Origin: Chitinophaga pendula
Lineage (GTDB): Bacteria; Bacteroidota; Bacteroidia; Chitinophagales; Chitinophagaceae
Length of the DNA stretch: 64,000 nucleotides
Assembly: GCF_020386615.1 (NCBI RefSeq)
Contig: NZ_CP077769.1
Span: 5,022,001-5,086,000 of the forward strand
Direction of reading: 5' to 3'
The notes under the pieces: generated by a model
The model's input: only the letters and a program-made list of their open reading frames with translations
Databases searched by the model: none
What the model was told of the DNA's origin: nothing
Shown here: positions 7,670-17,096 of the stretch, one piece after another
Position numbering within the stretch: the first letter of the stretch is position 1
Layout of the letters: every line of letters begins with the position of its first letter
Position numbers and translations under genes: made by a program

Positions 7670-8877
7670 TATTTCGTGTTTAGATAAAACTGATTGATCA
7701 CTTTATAAAAGTCCATCAGGTAAGTATCACTCACCTGTTCCGACAACTGTATGTCATGTATACAATCCACAATATGCCGCACCGCCGCCTCTTCCATACC
7801 CGACTTCCGCGCCAGTGTAGTCGCAAATACCAGGTCCAGCTGCTGGGTGTTCAGATAAAAACGGCTACGCACATACTCCAGCCAATGCGCGATCATCTTC
7901 TGCGCCAGGTTTTTATTGTCATGCTGCTGATAATACAACTGCCCCAACGTATCTACAAACTCCAATGAATGGTTGGCCAGCACCGGACGCTCCGGGATGA
8001 TACGCTGCCGCCGCTTGCTCTCAAAAAGCACATACAACACCAATAATAACAACGCCAGCCACAACGCCCACCGCATCGCCGGATACCGCATCAGCACCTG
8101 CCACTCACTGAAATCATCCGATTGTTTCGTGTATTGGTACTTGTAATATTCATCCCAATACAACCGGTACCCTTCCTTCGCATACGCTACCTCCCGCTCC
8201 AGCGACCGGATATTCTTCGGCTGCACCAGGAAATAGTTCGTCAGCGAAGCAGGGTTCAGCAACAACAACACACTACCGTTGCCATAATGAATGCGCACAA
8301 AGTTCACCCGCTGGTTTTGCTGCCGCCCCAATATGGTAGTATTCGCCGAATCCAGTTTCGTAAAGTAACTGCCACCCGCCAGCCTCGATGCTGCAAATGC
8401 AGTATCAGGCGCAAAGTTCGGGTTCACAAAATGCTGCGTATTGCCGCCTGCATCGGTGTCCGCCACCTCAAATCCCAACCGATCTGCCAGCAATGAATCC
8501 GGCTGACGCACCGCCATAAAAAGCTGGTTACCCTTCTGCACAAATTCCAGCATACGTTTAATATCCCGCTCCGACGCATATAATTTGTCAGCCACCAACA
8601 TATACACAATATCGTCCGACTGCCGGATGTCTGCATCCCGGTCCATCGTACGTGCAAATGGTTTAGTAACGACCTTGGGAGTACTACCGTAGAATAAAGA
8701 AGGCAGGTACTTATAAAGTACATAGGTACCCCCGGGCTTCTTATCTTTATAGCCATAACCCAGCCGGCTCAGGTCCAGGTACTTCGCCTCCTGCTGCGCA
8801 GCCTGCCCGCCGGCGATCAACAGCAGGATCACAAAAAGACCCACCACAATACCTATGAAGATGATCACCTTTTTCAC
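7669..8877 (-). CDS. DUF4350 domain-containing membrane protein
   Basis: 402 residues starting at GTG (8875-8877). There is a membrane segment at about 2-24. A periplasmic DUF4350-like region includes DRDADIRQSDDIVYMLV, which resembles the GATase/DUF4350 fold of Bat-type operons. A second membrane helix lies near 270-290 (WALWLALLLLVLYVLF), followed by a cytosolic helical tail. The start overlaps the stop of the upstream DUF4129 gene by 4 nt (GTGA). Function is unknown; context links it to MoxR. Confidence 0.85.
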   Translation of the reverse strand: MKKVIIFIGIVVGLFVILLLIAGGQAAQQEAKYLDLSRLGYGYKDKKPGGTYVLYKYLPSLFYGSTPKVVTKPFARTMDRDADIRQSDDIVYMLVADKLYASERDIKRMLEFVQKGNQLFMAVRQPDSLLADRLGFEVADTDAGGNTQHFVNPNFAPDTAFAASRLAGGSYFTKLDSANTTILGRQQNQRVNFVRIHYGNGSVLLLLNPASLTNYFLVQPKNIRSLEREVAYAKEGYRLYWDEYYKYQYTKQSDDFSEWQVLMRYPAMRWALWLALLLLVLYVLFESKRRQRIIPERPVLANHSLEFVDTLGQLYYQQHDNKNLAQKMIAHWLEYVRSRFYLNTQQLDLVFATTLARKSGMEEAAVRHIVDCIHDIQLSEQVSDTYLMDFYKVINQFYLNTK

Positions 8878-9743
8878 GCTGTATAACCTAATTCGTTTTT
8901 AAATGCCCGGAACTGTCCGTATACCTGCTTAAATTGCTCATCATTCAGCAGCATCTCCCCATACCAGATATATTCATAATCCAGCGTGATCCCCGCAAAT
9001 GAACTATACCACTGCGTTTTATACAATGCCCGCAGATAGTCGGCATTCGTTTTATCCTTGGTAATGGCAATCAGCTGCTTGGACTCCAGGATACGTAAAG
9101 CCTGCAGGTATAACAAACGTACTGCCAGCCGGTACTGACCGGCTGCCACAGCTGCCTGTATCTTCTGCTCATAAGCGCCGGCAACGGTGATCTCCTCCTC
9201 TTCCTGGCCAGGCAGCTCTTCCGTTATCTTTTTACTATGTCTCCGGAATACCCCCTGATGCCGCAGAAAATAGAACAGTATGGCCAGCAATCCCAACACC
9301 ACCAGTATGATGATAAGGTCACTCACAGATAGCAGGTAATGGATAATATGCATCAGTATTTCCGCCGCCCAGTTACGGGTCTGCTTAGGCACCTTATCCT
9401 GGTAATTAAAACGCTTATCCCCCTGTATCTCCTTCACTATAGAAGAATCTACAGAACGGATCATAGGCCGGTTCAGCAGCCACCAGTCAGAAGATGTATC
9501 CGTACTCAAAGGCATCTCCGCATCCCATAAATGATGAGGCGGCGGCGTAGCCACCGTATCTTCCGCTTCCGCAGCTTCGGTAGCAGACAAGTCCTCCTCT
9601 TCTACACCGGCATTTCCGGAAAACAGCTCCGCACTATCCACCGTAATCGACGGCGTAGCCCCAGACTGTGCCCTGGCAGATACAAACATACCTGCCAATG
9701 CCGCTACCAGTATCCATAGTTTTATCTGTGCTGTTAATTGCAT
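8874..9743 (-). CDS. DUF4129-type membrane protein
   Basis: 289 residues from the ATG at 9743. That start gives a signal peptide (MQLTAQIKLWILVAALAGM) and follows the SpoIIM stop by 10 nt; a longer frame to 9803 would overlap SpoIIM. An acidic periplasmic segment is followed by a single membrane helix (DLIIILVVLGLLAILFYFL). The cytosolic C-terminal region typical of DUF4129 contains YRLAVRLLYLQALRILE and TNADYLRAL. It is part of the DUF58/MoxR operon. Confidence 0.8.
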   Translation of the reverse strand: MQLTAQIKLWILVAALAGMFVSARAQSGATPSITVDSAELFSGNAGVEEEDLSATEAAEAEDTVATPPPHHLWDAEMPLSTDTSSDWWLLNRPMIRSVDSSIVKEIQGDKRFNYQDKVPKQTRNWAAEILMHIIHYLLSVSDLIIILVVLGLLAILFYFLRHQGVFRRHSKKITEELPGQEEEEITVAGAYEQKIQAAVAAGQYRLAVRLLYLQALRILESKQLIAITKDKTNADYLRALYKTQWYSSFAGITLDYEYIWYGEMLLNDEQFKQVYGQFRAFKNELGYTA

Positions 9744-9753
9744 GGATCTTCTT

Positions 9754-10752
9754 TTAATGCGCCCGCCGGCCTCGTGCCGGTTTAACCACCTTACCAGCCG
9801 CATCCAGTTGATAACCCCGGCGATGCAGGTATATAGGATAGAGCATAAAATATCCGACGATAAACGAGAAAGACAATAACAATATACTCACACTCAACAC
9901 CAACGGCATCGTAGTATGCCGCGTCACAAAACCCTCCAGAAAAGCCGCTGCAATAAATACCGGCACCAATGCTACGATGATCTTCATCCCGTCCTTCGCT
10001 GCCGCCTTCAAAGCATCCACCCGCTTACGCGTACCCGGAAAAAGCAACCCGTTGGCCATGATCAGACCCGCACAACCCGCAATCACAATAGCCGATATCT
10101 CCAGCGTACCGTGTATCCAGATCACCAGCACCGACTTCATACCCAACCCCTTCGCAAAGAAATAATACTGGAAAGATCCCAGCATGATCCCATTCTGCAA
10201 CAACAACCACAACGTACCCGCACCAAAAGTAATACCACTCACAAAACACATCATCGCCACCCGGATATTGTTATACCCGATAAACAGGAACATAGTCCAT
10301 TCATTCTCTCCTTTATACACACCAAAAGGATCCCCATTGGTAATATTCTGCTCCGTCATACTCACATACTCATCCCCCAGCACCCCACGCACAAACGTCT
10401 CATCATGGGCCGCTGAAAAAGCACCAATGATACAGAACAACAAAAAGTAAATGAAAGTGAATAAAAGCTGACGATGATACTTACGGAATAATAAAGGCAA
10501 CTCATACCGGAAAAAAGTACGCAACCGGCCTTCTTCCGTCTTACGGTTACGATAGATATGCTGATAGATAGCAGCCGCCATCCCATTAATATAACGGGTC
10601 ACCTTACTGTAACTGTAAAAAGTCTTTGCATATGCGAGGTCGTCCAGTAAGCTGGTAAAACGTTCCGCCATGACATCAGGATCCTCTGCCTGCTCCTGCT
10701 GGTAATGCTGCCAGCGAGGTAAGTTCTTTTTAATAAACGATGATTCTCTCAT
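9754..10752 (-). CDS. stage II sporulation protein M (SpoIIM)-family membrane protein
   Basis: 332 residues. A soluble N-terminal helical region (about 1-100) is followed by membrane helices with the SpoIIM/DUF95 core: FISGITFGAGTLWLLLQNG-like sequence and IHGTLEISAIVIAGCAGL. In Bacilli SpoIIM acts in engulfment, but homologues are common in non-sporulating Bacteroidota beside MoxR and RDD genes, so no sporulation role is implied. It is probably the first gene of the five-gene minus-strand operon and diverges from the RDD gene at 10834. Confidence 0.9.
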   Translation of the reverse strand: MRESSFIKKNLPRWQHYQQEQAEDPDVMAERFTSLLDDLAYAKTFYSYSKVTRYINGMAAAIYQHIYRNRKTEEGRLRTFFRYELPLLFRKYHRQLLFTFIYFLLFCIIGAFSAAHDETFVRGVLGDEYVSMTEQNITNGDPFGVYKGENEWTMFLFIGYNNIRVAMMCFVSGITFGAGTLWLLLQNGIMLGSFQYYFFAKGLGMKSVLVIWIHGTLEISAIVIAGCAGLIMANGLLFPGTRKRVDALKAAAKDGMKIIVALVPVFIAAAFLEGFVTRHTTMPLVLSVSILLLSFSFIVGYFMLYPIYLHRRGYQLDAAGKVVKPARGRRAH

Positions 10753-10821
10753 TGGGCTGGCTTACTCGGGTAATGATACAAACTTACTAAATCAGTCCAC
10801 ATTAATAAGTACATTAGTATG

Positions 10822-10829
10822 TAAATTTG
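10822..10829 (+). promoter_or_regulatory. -7 promoter element abutting the RDD gene start
   Basis: TAAATTTG matches the TANNTTTG consensus exactly and ends 4 nt before the ATG at 10834. The start point would fall at or next to the start codon. The -33 side is weak (TTA with a 17-nt spacer). Confidence 0.5.
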
Positions 10830-10833
10830 GGCA

Positions 10834-11565
10834 ATGAGCACCATCCAGCTAAAAATACCTACTGCCTTTAATATAGACCTGGAATTCGAAGCTGCCAACG
10901 TAGGACAGCGCCTGTTGGCCTGGCTGATAGACCTGGCAGTACGGCTGCTCTACCTGTTCCTCACCCTGATCTCATTATCCGCTGCCGGGTTGCCCGCCAC
11001 CTTGTATAGCGTAGTATTGTTTCTACTGGTGATACTACCACTCAGCTTTTATTTCATTATTGCAGAGATCAGCATGCATGGACAAACACCCGGCAAACGC
11101 GCCCTGGGCATTACCGTAGTAAGCCTCTCCGGCAATCAACCGACCTTCAGTCAACACCTGCTCCGCTGGGTATTCCGCCTCGTTGAAACCCCCTTCCTGC
11201 TATTTGGGATACCCACACTGATCTCCATGGTACGATCCTCCTATCACCAGCGTATCGGGGATATCGTAGCCGGTACCATCGTTGTCAACACCCGCAACAA
11301 AAACAGCATCAACGATACCATCTTCCGCGATATGTCGCAGATCGACTATCAACCCCACTTCCCACAAATACTCAAATTATCCGACAAAGACCTCAATAAG
11401 GTAAAAGAGCTACTCGACAAAGCCATCCTGTCGGGCAACAACGAACTGGCATATCGTGTTGCCACCCGCGTACGTGAAGTACTGCATATCGAAACAGATA
11501 TGGAACCAATGGTATTCCTGGAAACAGTATTGAACGATTACAACTACTACACTACAAAAAACTAG
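10834..11565 (+). CDS. RDD-family membrane protein
   Basis: 243 residues. The N-terminus is typical of RDD proteins (TAFNIDLEFEAANVGQRLLA, then WLIDLAVR). Three membrane helices lie between about 25 and 145, with the conserved GQTPGKRALGI motif. A cytosolic C-terminal tail of about 100 residues is helical and charged. RDD proteins are proposed transporters or ion-coupled exchangers. This gene is divergent from the SpoIIM/MoxR operon, a pairing widespread in Bacteroidota. It may be translated from a leaderless mRNA. Confidence 0.9.
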   Translation: MSTIQLKIPTAFNIDLEFEAANVGQRLLAWLIDLAVRLLYLFLTLISLSAAGLPATLYSVVLFLLVILPLSFYFIIAEISMHGQTPGKRALGITVVSLSGNQPTFSQHLLRWVFRLVETPFLLFGIPTLISMVRSSYHQRIGDIVAGTIVVNTRNKNSINDTIFRDMSQIDYQPHFPQILKLSDKDLNKVKELLDKAILSGNNELAYRVATRVREVLHIETDMEPMVFLETVLNDYNYYTTKN

Positions 11566-11569
11566 GCTA

Positions 11570-12022
11570 TTACCGCTTTCCCACCGTCGTCTTCGTCCAC
11601 TCATCATGCCAGGGCGCAAAACCCAGACCGGAAAATACTTCAAACGGAATCAACCGGATCACCGCCCGTAAGAAAGTATCCTTCCACGTGAGAGGCTGTC
11701 CATCCAGCCGGTATACCCTCGTACCCGTGATGATCTTACCAATAGTACGCCCGGTCAATCCCTCGAATACCGTAAAGTAACCGATAAGGATAACATACGA
11801 TATAAACAGGTACAATACCTGGCTGTCGTCCACCGGCTCTCCTTTCGACATTTTTACAAAAACAAGCGCAAACGCAACGGCAAAAAAGATGACATACACA
11901 CATATCGTGTCAATCAACAAATTCGCGAAACGAATCCCCTTTCCTACCGGTTCAATAATTACTTCATGCTGCAGATCATCCAGCAAATCCTTTTTGGGCG
12001 CGGCATATTCATTTACATCCAT
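11570..12022 (-). CDS. RDD-family membrane protein, short
   Basis: 150 residues with the RDD pattern: PVGKGIRFANLLIDTICVYV, a second helix pair, and LTGRTIGKIITGTRVYRLDG. The C-terminus WHDEWTKTTVGKR is typical of short RDD proteins, so it is not truncated. It is convergent with the longer RDD gene, with 4 nt between stop codons. A strong terminator separates it from the DUF5684 gene upstream. Confidence 0.88.
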   Translation of the reverse strand: MDVNEYAAPKKDLLDDLQHEVIIEPVGKGIRFANLLIDTICVYVIFFAVAFALVFVKMSKGEPVDDSQVLYLFISYVILIGYFTVFEGLTGRTIGKIITGTRVYRLDGQPLTWKDTFLRAVIRLIPFEVFSGLGFAPWHDEWTKTTVGKR

Positions 12023-12045
12023 GATAAGGGAAATTAATAGCTATA

Positions 12046-12086
12046 CAGTACAAAAAAGCGCTGACCCGATTGCCTCGGATCAGCGC
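12046..12086 (-). terminator. intrinsic terminator after the DUF5684 gene
   Basis: Arms GCGCTGA and TCAGCGC (12058-12086) extend inward with CCGA/TCGG and one mismatch. On the minus strand a run of six T residues follows. It lies 19 nt after the DUF5684 stop codon. Confidence 0.85.
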
Positions 12087-12104
12087 ACGTCATGCAAATA
12101 TCAA

Positions 12105-12533
12105 TTATTTTAAGTCATCACCAATACTATTTATCTGGTCTCTGAAAGACGCATTAGGGTTACCAACAGGTCCCTGGTACACAATAGTACGGTCAAAAGC
12201 CATTATCGGCAGGAAGATAAAACCCAGGAAAATAAGCCCCAGCGTAAATCCAATGTCTTTGCCAAAACTTTTGCTCAACAGATTGGTAGCCCAGATACCG
12301 AATACAATGTTCAGATAAGGAATACACAACAATATCAACCACCACCAGGGCTTACCGATGATCTTGGTGAGTATGTACGCATTGTAAATAGGGATAATGG
12401 CTGCCCAGCCTGGTTGCCCTGCCTTTTCAAATACTTTCCAGTAACAGAACAGATAAAAAGCAAGCAATACAAGGATAACGATCAGGAATACGCCTCCAAA
12501 AAGTACCCCGAATACTGATGATGAATCTTCCAT
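12105..12533 (-). CDS. DUF5684 / signal peptidase I-like membrane protein (copy 1)
   Basis: 142 residues with three or four membrane helices. The conserved core includes WKVFEKAGQPGWAAIIPIYN, IIGKPWWWLILL and FGIWATNLLSKSFGKDIGFT. Such proteins are annotated in Bacteroidota as DUF5684 and function is unknown. It is a paralogue of the next gene upstream (12673-13074), with the same order of motifs, including a C-terminal YQGPVGNP and DQI.S.IG ending. Confidence 0.85.
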   Translation of the reverse strand: MEDSSSVFGVLFGGVFLIVILVLLAFYLFCYWKVFEKAGQPGWAAIIPIYNAYILTKIIGKPWWWLILLCIPYLNIVFGIWATNLLSKSFGKDIGFTLGLIFLGFIFLPIMAFDRTIVYQGPVGNPNASFRDQINSIGDDLK

Positions 12534-12672
12534 AAGAATTAATTAAAGTGATAGTGATAGTTTATAGATTAAGAGATATTTAATGCTAGCTACGCTACAC
12601 GCTCTTATCCACGTTATATTCACCTGACTCGGTCATTTGAGGAAAAAACAACCCTTTAAAGATATATATTTT

Positions 12673-13074
12673 TTAATTTATTTCGGAACCGATAGCAGAT
12701 ATCTGATCCCGCAATGCAGCAGTATCAGGATCTCCTGCCGGCCCCTGGTAATGCACACTCCTGTCAAACGCCAACATCGGCATAAAAACAAAAGGTAACA
12801 GTAACATCCCTACGGTAAAGCCCTCGCTCTTACCAAAACTCCTGCTCAACAAATTAGTCGCCCAGATCGCAAAAACAATGTTCACTATCGGGATCAGCAT
12901 CAACAATAACCACCACCAGGGTTTACCTATAATCCTCAATAACACCAGCGTCGCATAAACAGGTACCAGCGACGCCCAGCCCGGTTGCTCAGCCTTGGTA
13001 TATATCCTCCAGGGACAAACTACAAACATCAATACAAGTACGAATACAAAAAAGAACAGCCACGTGGCCAACAT
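12673..13074 (-). CDS. DUF5684 / signal peptidase I-like membrane protein (copy 2)
   Basis: 133 residues, tandem paralogue of 12105-12533. It shares the core EQPGWASLVPVY, RIIGKPWWWLLL, FAIWATNLLSRSFGKSEGFT and the tail YQGPAGDPD with RDQISAIGSEI. The N-terminus begins directly with a membrane helix (MLATWLFFFVFVLVLMFVV). A 139-nt AT-rich gap separates the copies, so the second copy may have its own promoter. Function is unknown. Confidence 0.85.
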   Translation of the reverse strand: MLATWLFFFVFVLVLMFVVCPWRIYTKAEQPGWASLVPVYATLVLLRIIGKPWWWLLLMLIPIVNIVFAIWATNLLSRSFGKSEGFTVGMLLLPFVFMPMLAFDRSVHYQGPAGDPDTAALRDQISAIGSEIN

Positions 13075-13336
13075 AGTGATATAGATTGTTAAGTACCTGC
13101 AAAGATAATGTAATTTATAATATGTAAAGTACAGTATATCTACTTAAATGAGTACTACCGTCCTTCTACGCATTATTCACATGTATCCACACGAAATCAA
13201 CATTTTTATGTGGAAAAATAGACACCTCCGCACACAATCCCTCTCAAACCCGCTACCAATAAGCATGTCATATATCCAGCTGCTTGTCCCACAACAAGTT
13301 CCGACACCCGATTTGCATGTAAACTCCCATAGACAC

Positions 13337-13366
13337 TTGTAAGTTGTTAAATTTCCATTACCTTTG
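13337..13366 (+). promoter_or_regulatory. promoter of the SRP RNA gene
   Basis: TTG (13337-13339), a 19-nt spacer and TACCTTTG (13359-13366) give a perfect consensus, placing the start at the 5' end of the predicted RNA (about 13372). Confidence 0.85.
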
Positions 13367-13372
13367 CAGCGA

Positions 13373-13467
13373 GGCAAGTCTTATACGACCAGCTCCTACT
13401 GAACTCCCCCAGGACAGGAATGTAGCAAGGGTAGGTGGTTGTAGCGGTGCGATGTAAGTAACTTGCC
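13373..13467 (+). ncRNA. ffs: signal recognition particle RNA, small bacterial (4.5S-like)
   Basis: An RNA of about 95 nt whose ends pair (GGCAAGT, 13373-13379, with ACTTGCC, 13461-13467). The conserved apical domain is present: an asymmetric loop around AGGACA, the GGAA tetraloop closed by ACA/TGT, then AGCAAGGGTA. This is the Ffh-binding hairpin that guides co-translational membrane targeting. A consensus promoter lies immediately upstream, and a run of seven or more T residues follows the closing stem, consistent with a stand-alone transcript. Confidence 0.93.
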
Positions 13468-13624
13468 TTATTTTTTTGCCCTCTCCTCTCCCCCAATTTT
13501 CCCTTCGCATTATTCCTGAAAATCAAGAAATCTTAACTTAAATTTGCAATAGCCATTTCGTTGTGGATACAACAGCTGCTAAGCATAGGTATATTTTAAT
13601 TGAACAGCATAAATCTTATTGCAA

Positions 13625-14275
13625 ATGAAATTCTTTATAGATACTGGCAATCTGAAACAGATAGAAGAAGCCAACGACCTGGGCATACTCGATGGGGTAA
13701 CTACTAACCCTTCCCTCATGGCCAAAGAAGGCATCAAAGGTGAAGCCAACATCGCACAACACTATAAGACCATCTGCGAGATCGTAGACGGTCCCGTAAG
13801 CGCAGAAGTCCTCTCCACCGACTTCAACGCTATCATCGAAGAAGGTAAGAAACTGGCCGCTATTCATCCAAATATCGTCGTGAAAGTGCCCATGATCAAA
13901 GACGGCATAAAAGCCATCAAATGGTTCACTGTCAACGGTATCAAAACCAATTGCACATTGGTGTTCTCCGCTGGCCAGGCTATCCTCGCTGCTAAAGCAG
14001 GCGCTACCTTCGTATCTCCATTTATAGGCCGCATCGACGATAGCAGCTGGGATGGAGTAGACCTCATCGCACAGATCGCTCATATATACAGCATCCAGGG
14101 CTTCAAAACAGAGATCCTCGCCGCTTCCATCCGCAACGCCCTCCATATCGTTAAATGCGCAGAAGCCGGTGCCGACATCTGTACCTGCCCGCTCGATTCT
14201 ATCCTCGGATTACTCAAACATCCGCTGACAGACATCGGCCTGGCTAAATTCCTCGAAGACGCCAAAAAAATGTAA
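13625..14275 (+). CDS. tal: transaldolase, small FSA/TalC (MipB) type
   Basis: 216 residues from the ATG at 13625 (MKFFIDTGNL); an in-frame TTG 6 nt upstream is less likely. It is a TIM-barrel class I aldolase. The Schiff-base lysine is Lys87 in VVKVPM, and DGVTTNPSLMAKEG and CTLVFSAGQAILAAKAGA are conserved. At the position that separates fructose-6-phosphate aldolase from transaldolase in this subfamily (Gln in E. coli FsaA), this protein has Glu61 (SAEV). That favours transaldolase activity in the pentose phosphate pathway; this reading is inference. A strong terminator follows. Confidence 0.93.
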   Translation: MKFFIDTGNLKQIEEANDLGILDGVTTNPSLMAKEGIKGEANIAQHYKTICEIVDGPVSAEVLSTDFNAIIEEGKKLAAIHPNIVVKVPMIKDGIKAIKWFTVNGIKTNCTLVFSAGQAILAAKAGATFVSPFIGRIDDSSWDGVDLIAQIAHIYSIQGFKTEILAASIRNALHIVKCAEAGADICTCPLDSILGLLKHPLTDIGLAKFLEDAKKM

Positions 14276-14311
14276 GCCTCGGCTTCATCACATACTTTTT
14301 AGATGGGTTAT

Positions 14312-14346
14312 CCCCGGTGCAACTTTTGGCGCCGGGGAATTTTTTT
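14312..14346 (+). terminator. intrinsic terminator of the transaldolase gene
   Basis: A 9-bp stem CCCCGGTGC/GCGCCGGGG (14312-14320, 14329-14337, one G-U pair) is followed by a T-rich tract from 14340. Confidence 0.9.
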
Positions 14347-14758
14347 ATCTACCCATACCATTCCCCCCAACATACCAACTCATCCACATCGCTGCTACCT
14401 ATCTCATCCCCTTTCCAATTTCCTCCGCTTCCCCCTTTCTCATCGCTGCCGTCTCGTCCTATCACTACCACCATTCCACCTCCGTTCCCACAATGGCAAC
14501 GCCGCTAACTCCTCCGGCCTTCACACATGACTTACCGTCCCCGCCGCCGCCATTCCCTAACTCCCTCCCATACACGTTCTCCCTATTTGCTTTTCTAAAT
14601 ATTTTCCATACCTTGATACCTCGTTAAACAATGCACCACGTTATGCAATACTTACCCGAAAGCCTAATTGTCAGGAAATTGAACTATCCTTGTCTCAGGA
14701 GTGTAAGTAAGCAGTTGCAGACTGGATCAATCATACGATAACAAAACAATCCAACAGC
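14347..14758. other. intergenic region before glpK, C/T-rich, no gene
   Basis: About 410 nt. 14350-14580 is a pyrimidine-rich tract (many CCC, CCAT and CTCC runs) resembling the spacers near 900, 2600 and 17100, but without the regular 11-bp phase. Near glpK there is a weak -7-like TATCCTTG (14685-14692). I see no riboswitch or clear operator. Confidence 0.5.
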
Positions 14759-16255
14759 ATGGAAGGTAAATTCATCCTCTCGCTGGATCAGGGCACTACC
14801 AGCTCCCGCGCTATCATCTTCGACCACAACGGCAGTATCAACGCCATCGCACAAAAAGAATTCAAACAGATCTATCCCCACCCGGGATGGGTAGAACACG
14901 ATCCGATAGAGATATGGTCCACACAAGCCAGCGTAGCAGCAGAAGTATTGCTCAAAGCCGGCATCGCCGGCGATAAGATCGCCGCCATCGGCATTACCAA
15001 CCAACGCGAAACAACCATCGTATGGGATCGTACATCAGGCAAACCCGTCTACAACGCCATTGTATGGCAGGACCGCCGCACCGCCGCCTTCTGCGATCAA
15101 CTCAAAGCTGCCGGCAAAACTGATCTCTTCCGGGATAAGACCGGCTTGCTTATAGATGCCTACTTCTCCGGTACTAAGATCAAATGGATACTGGACAACG
15201 TAGAAGGCGTCCGCGAAAAAGCAGACAAAGGTGAACTGGCCTTCGGCACCGTTGATAGCTGGCTGGTATGGAACCTTTCCAAAGGCAAACTCCATATCAC
15301 CGATGTCACCAATGCCTCCAGGACCTTACTCTTCAATATCCACACCATGCAATGGGATAAAGAATTGCTCGACACACTGGGCGTACCCGCCTCCATGCTC
15401 CCGGAAGTAAGACCTTCGAGTGAACTATATGGTCATTCAGAAGCCGTACTCACACCCTACCAGATACCGATCGCAGGTATCGCCGGCGACCAGCAGGCAG
15501 CCCTGTTCGGACAAATGTGTACCTCCCCCGGTATGGTCAAAAACACCTACGGCACCGGCTGCTTCCTCGTACTGAACACCGGCAATAAACCCATCCCTTC
15601 TAAAAATAACCTGCTCACCACCGTCGCCTGGCAGATCAATGGTGAAACCAGCTACGCGCTGGAAGGCAGCATATTTATAGGTGGCGCCGTTGTACAATGG
15701 CTACGTGATGGCCTGGGTATCATCCGCCACTCCGCCGATGTAGAACCACTCGCCGAAGCTGTTAAAACAAGTGATGGCGTCTATCTTGTACCTGCCTTCG
15801 CCGGCCTGGGCGCTCCCTACTGGAACCCTTACGCCAGAGGCACCATGGTAGGTCTCACCCGTGGCTCCACCGCCGCTCATATCGCCCGCGCCGCCCTGGA
15901 AAGCATCGCCTTTCAGACCATGGACGTACTCAGGGCCATGGAAGCCGATGCCGGCATACAAATCAGCGAACTGCGCGTGGATGGAGGCGCTACCGGCAAC
16001 AACCTCCTCATGCAGTTCCAGTCCGATATCCTCAACGCCGAAGTAGTACGCCCCAAAGTGACAGAAACAACCGCCCTGGGTGCCGCTTACCTCGCCGGAC
16101 TGGCAGTAGGCTTCTGGGATAGCATAGCGTCCATCAGCCGCCAGTGGCAGGTAGACCACCGCTTCACCCCCGAAATGGACGACCAACGCCGTACCCAGCT
16201 CACCAAAGACTGGAAACGGGCAGTACGCTCCGCACAGGTATGGGCAGAAGAATAA
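14759..16255 (+). CDS. glpK: glycerol kinase
   Basis: 498 residues, normal family length. The enzyme makes sn-glycerol 3-phosphate from glycerol and ATP in the cytosol. FGGY-family features are complete: phosphate-1 loop [12 protein letters not shown] at the N-terminus, [13 protein letters not shown] with glycerol-binding residues, [37 protein letters not shown], and [17 protein letters not shown] near the C-terminus. It is followed 65 nt later by the glycerol facilitator, so the two form an uptake and phosphorylation operon. No glpD or glpR is present in the window. Confidence 0.97.
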   Translation: MEGKFILSLDQGTTSSRAIIFDHNGSINAIAQKEFKQIYPHPGWVEHDPIEIWSTQASVAAEVLLKAGIAGDKIAAIGITNQRETTIVWDRTSGKPVYNAIVWQDRRTAAFCDQLKAAGKTDLFRDKTGLLIDAYFSGTKIKWILDNVEGVREKADKGELAFGTVDSWLVWNLSKGKLHITDVTNASRTLLFNIHTMQWDKELLDTLGVPASMLPEVRPSSELYGHSEAVLTPYQIPIAGIAGDQQAALFGQMCTSPGMVKNTYGTGCFLVLNTGNKPIPSKNNLLTTVAWQINGETSYALEGSIFIGGAVVQWLRDGLGIIRHSADVEPLAEAVKTSDGVYLVPAFAGLGAPYWNPYARGTMVGLTRGSTAAHIARAALESIAFQTMDVLRAMEADAGIQISELRVDGGATGNNLLMQFQSDILNAEVVRPKVTETTALGAAYLAGLAVGFWDSIASISRQWQVDHRFTPEMDDQRRTQLTKDWKRAVRSAQVWAEE

Positions 16256-16320
16256 TCCCCCAACATCCAACAGTGAAACAAATAACCAATGGTCCTGATT
16301 CATCAACTTAATATCTTCCT

Positions 16321-17028
16321 ATGTCCTCATTTTTGGCAGAACTGATCGGCACCGCCATGATCATCCTGTTAGGCGATGGAGTAGTCGCCAACGTCGTATT
16401 GAACAAAACAAAAGGACAATCCTCCGGTTGGATCGTCATCACCATGGGATGGGCCATGGCCGTATTTGTAGGCGTATTCTGCACCGCCAAATATAGCGGC
16501 GCTCACCTTAATCCCGCCGTAACCATCGCACTGGCCACCGTGGGCAAATTCGCATGGGCCAAAGTACCCGCCTATATCGTTGCCCAATTACTAGGCGCCA
16601 TGCTGGGTGCCACGCTGGTATGGCTCAGCTACAAACAACACTTCGAACAAACCGATGATGCCGATGGCAAACTAGCTGTGTTCTGCACCGCCCCCGCCAT
16701 CCGCAGCAAAGGCCATAACCTGCTCACCGAGATCATCGGTACCCTGGTACTGATACTAGGCGTGCTATACATCGTCGCCCCGGCCAACTCCCTCGGCGCC
16801 CTCGATGCCCTGCCCGTAGCATTCCTCGTCCTGGGCATAGGCCTCTCCCTCGGCGGTCCCACCGGCTACGCCATCAACCCAGCCCGGGACCTCGGCCCCC
16901 GTATCATGCACTTCCTCCTCCCAATCCCCCAAAAACGTAACAGCGACTGGGGATACGCCTGGGTACCTATCATAGGCCCCATAGCAGGTGCATTGCTGGC
17001 AGCCGTCATCTGGAACGCACTACAATAA
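16321..17028 (+). CDS. glpF: glycerol uptake facilitator (aquaglyceroporin, MIP family)
   Basis: 235 residues, six membrane helices. The two half-helix NPA motifs are GAHLNPAVT in the first half and GYAINPARDLGPR in the second. The Asp after NPAR is typical of glycerol-conducting rather than water-only channels. Between the motifs lies GLSLGGPTGYA. It is co-oriented with glpK and ends in a symmetric terminator. Confidence 0.95.
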   Translation: MSSFLAELIGTAMIILLGDGVVANVVLNKTKGQSSGWIVITMGWAMAVFVGVFCTAKYSGAHLNPAVTIALATVGKFAWAKVPAYIVAQLLGAMLGATLVWLSYKQHFEQTDDADGKLAVFCTAPAIRSKGHNLLTEIIGTLVLILGVLYIVAPANSLGALDALPVAFLVLGIGLSLGGPTGYAINPARDLGPRIMHFLLPIPQKRNSDWGYAWVPIIGPIAGALLAAVIWNALQ

Positions 17029-17050
17029 ACCCGAAACAACCTTCTACTAT

Positions 17051-17085
17051 AAAAAAGGCTGTCCATAACAGACAGCCTCTATTTT
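17051..17085 (+). terminator. bidirectional-looking terminator after glpF
   Basis: Stem AGGCTGTC/GACAGCCT (17056-17063, 17071-17078), preceded by A residues and followed by a T-rich stretch. Confidence 0.8.
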
Positions 17086-17096
17086 ATTCCCTACCT

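Noticed and set aside
9754..10752. Evidence for sporulation (SpoIIM and, at 55-57 kb, Sdp genes)
   Set aside because: SpoIIM-family and Sdp-family proteins occur in non-sporulating bacteria. No other sporulation gene is present and all other signs indicate Bacteroidota.
14350..14580. Fourth phased-repeat array in the C/T-rich tract before glpK
   Set aside because: The composition is similar, but there is no CCACCTCT header followed by units in 11-bp register.
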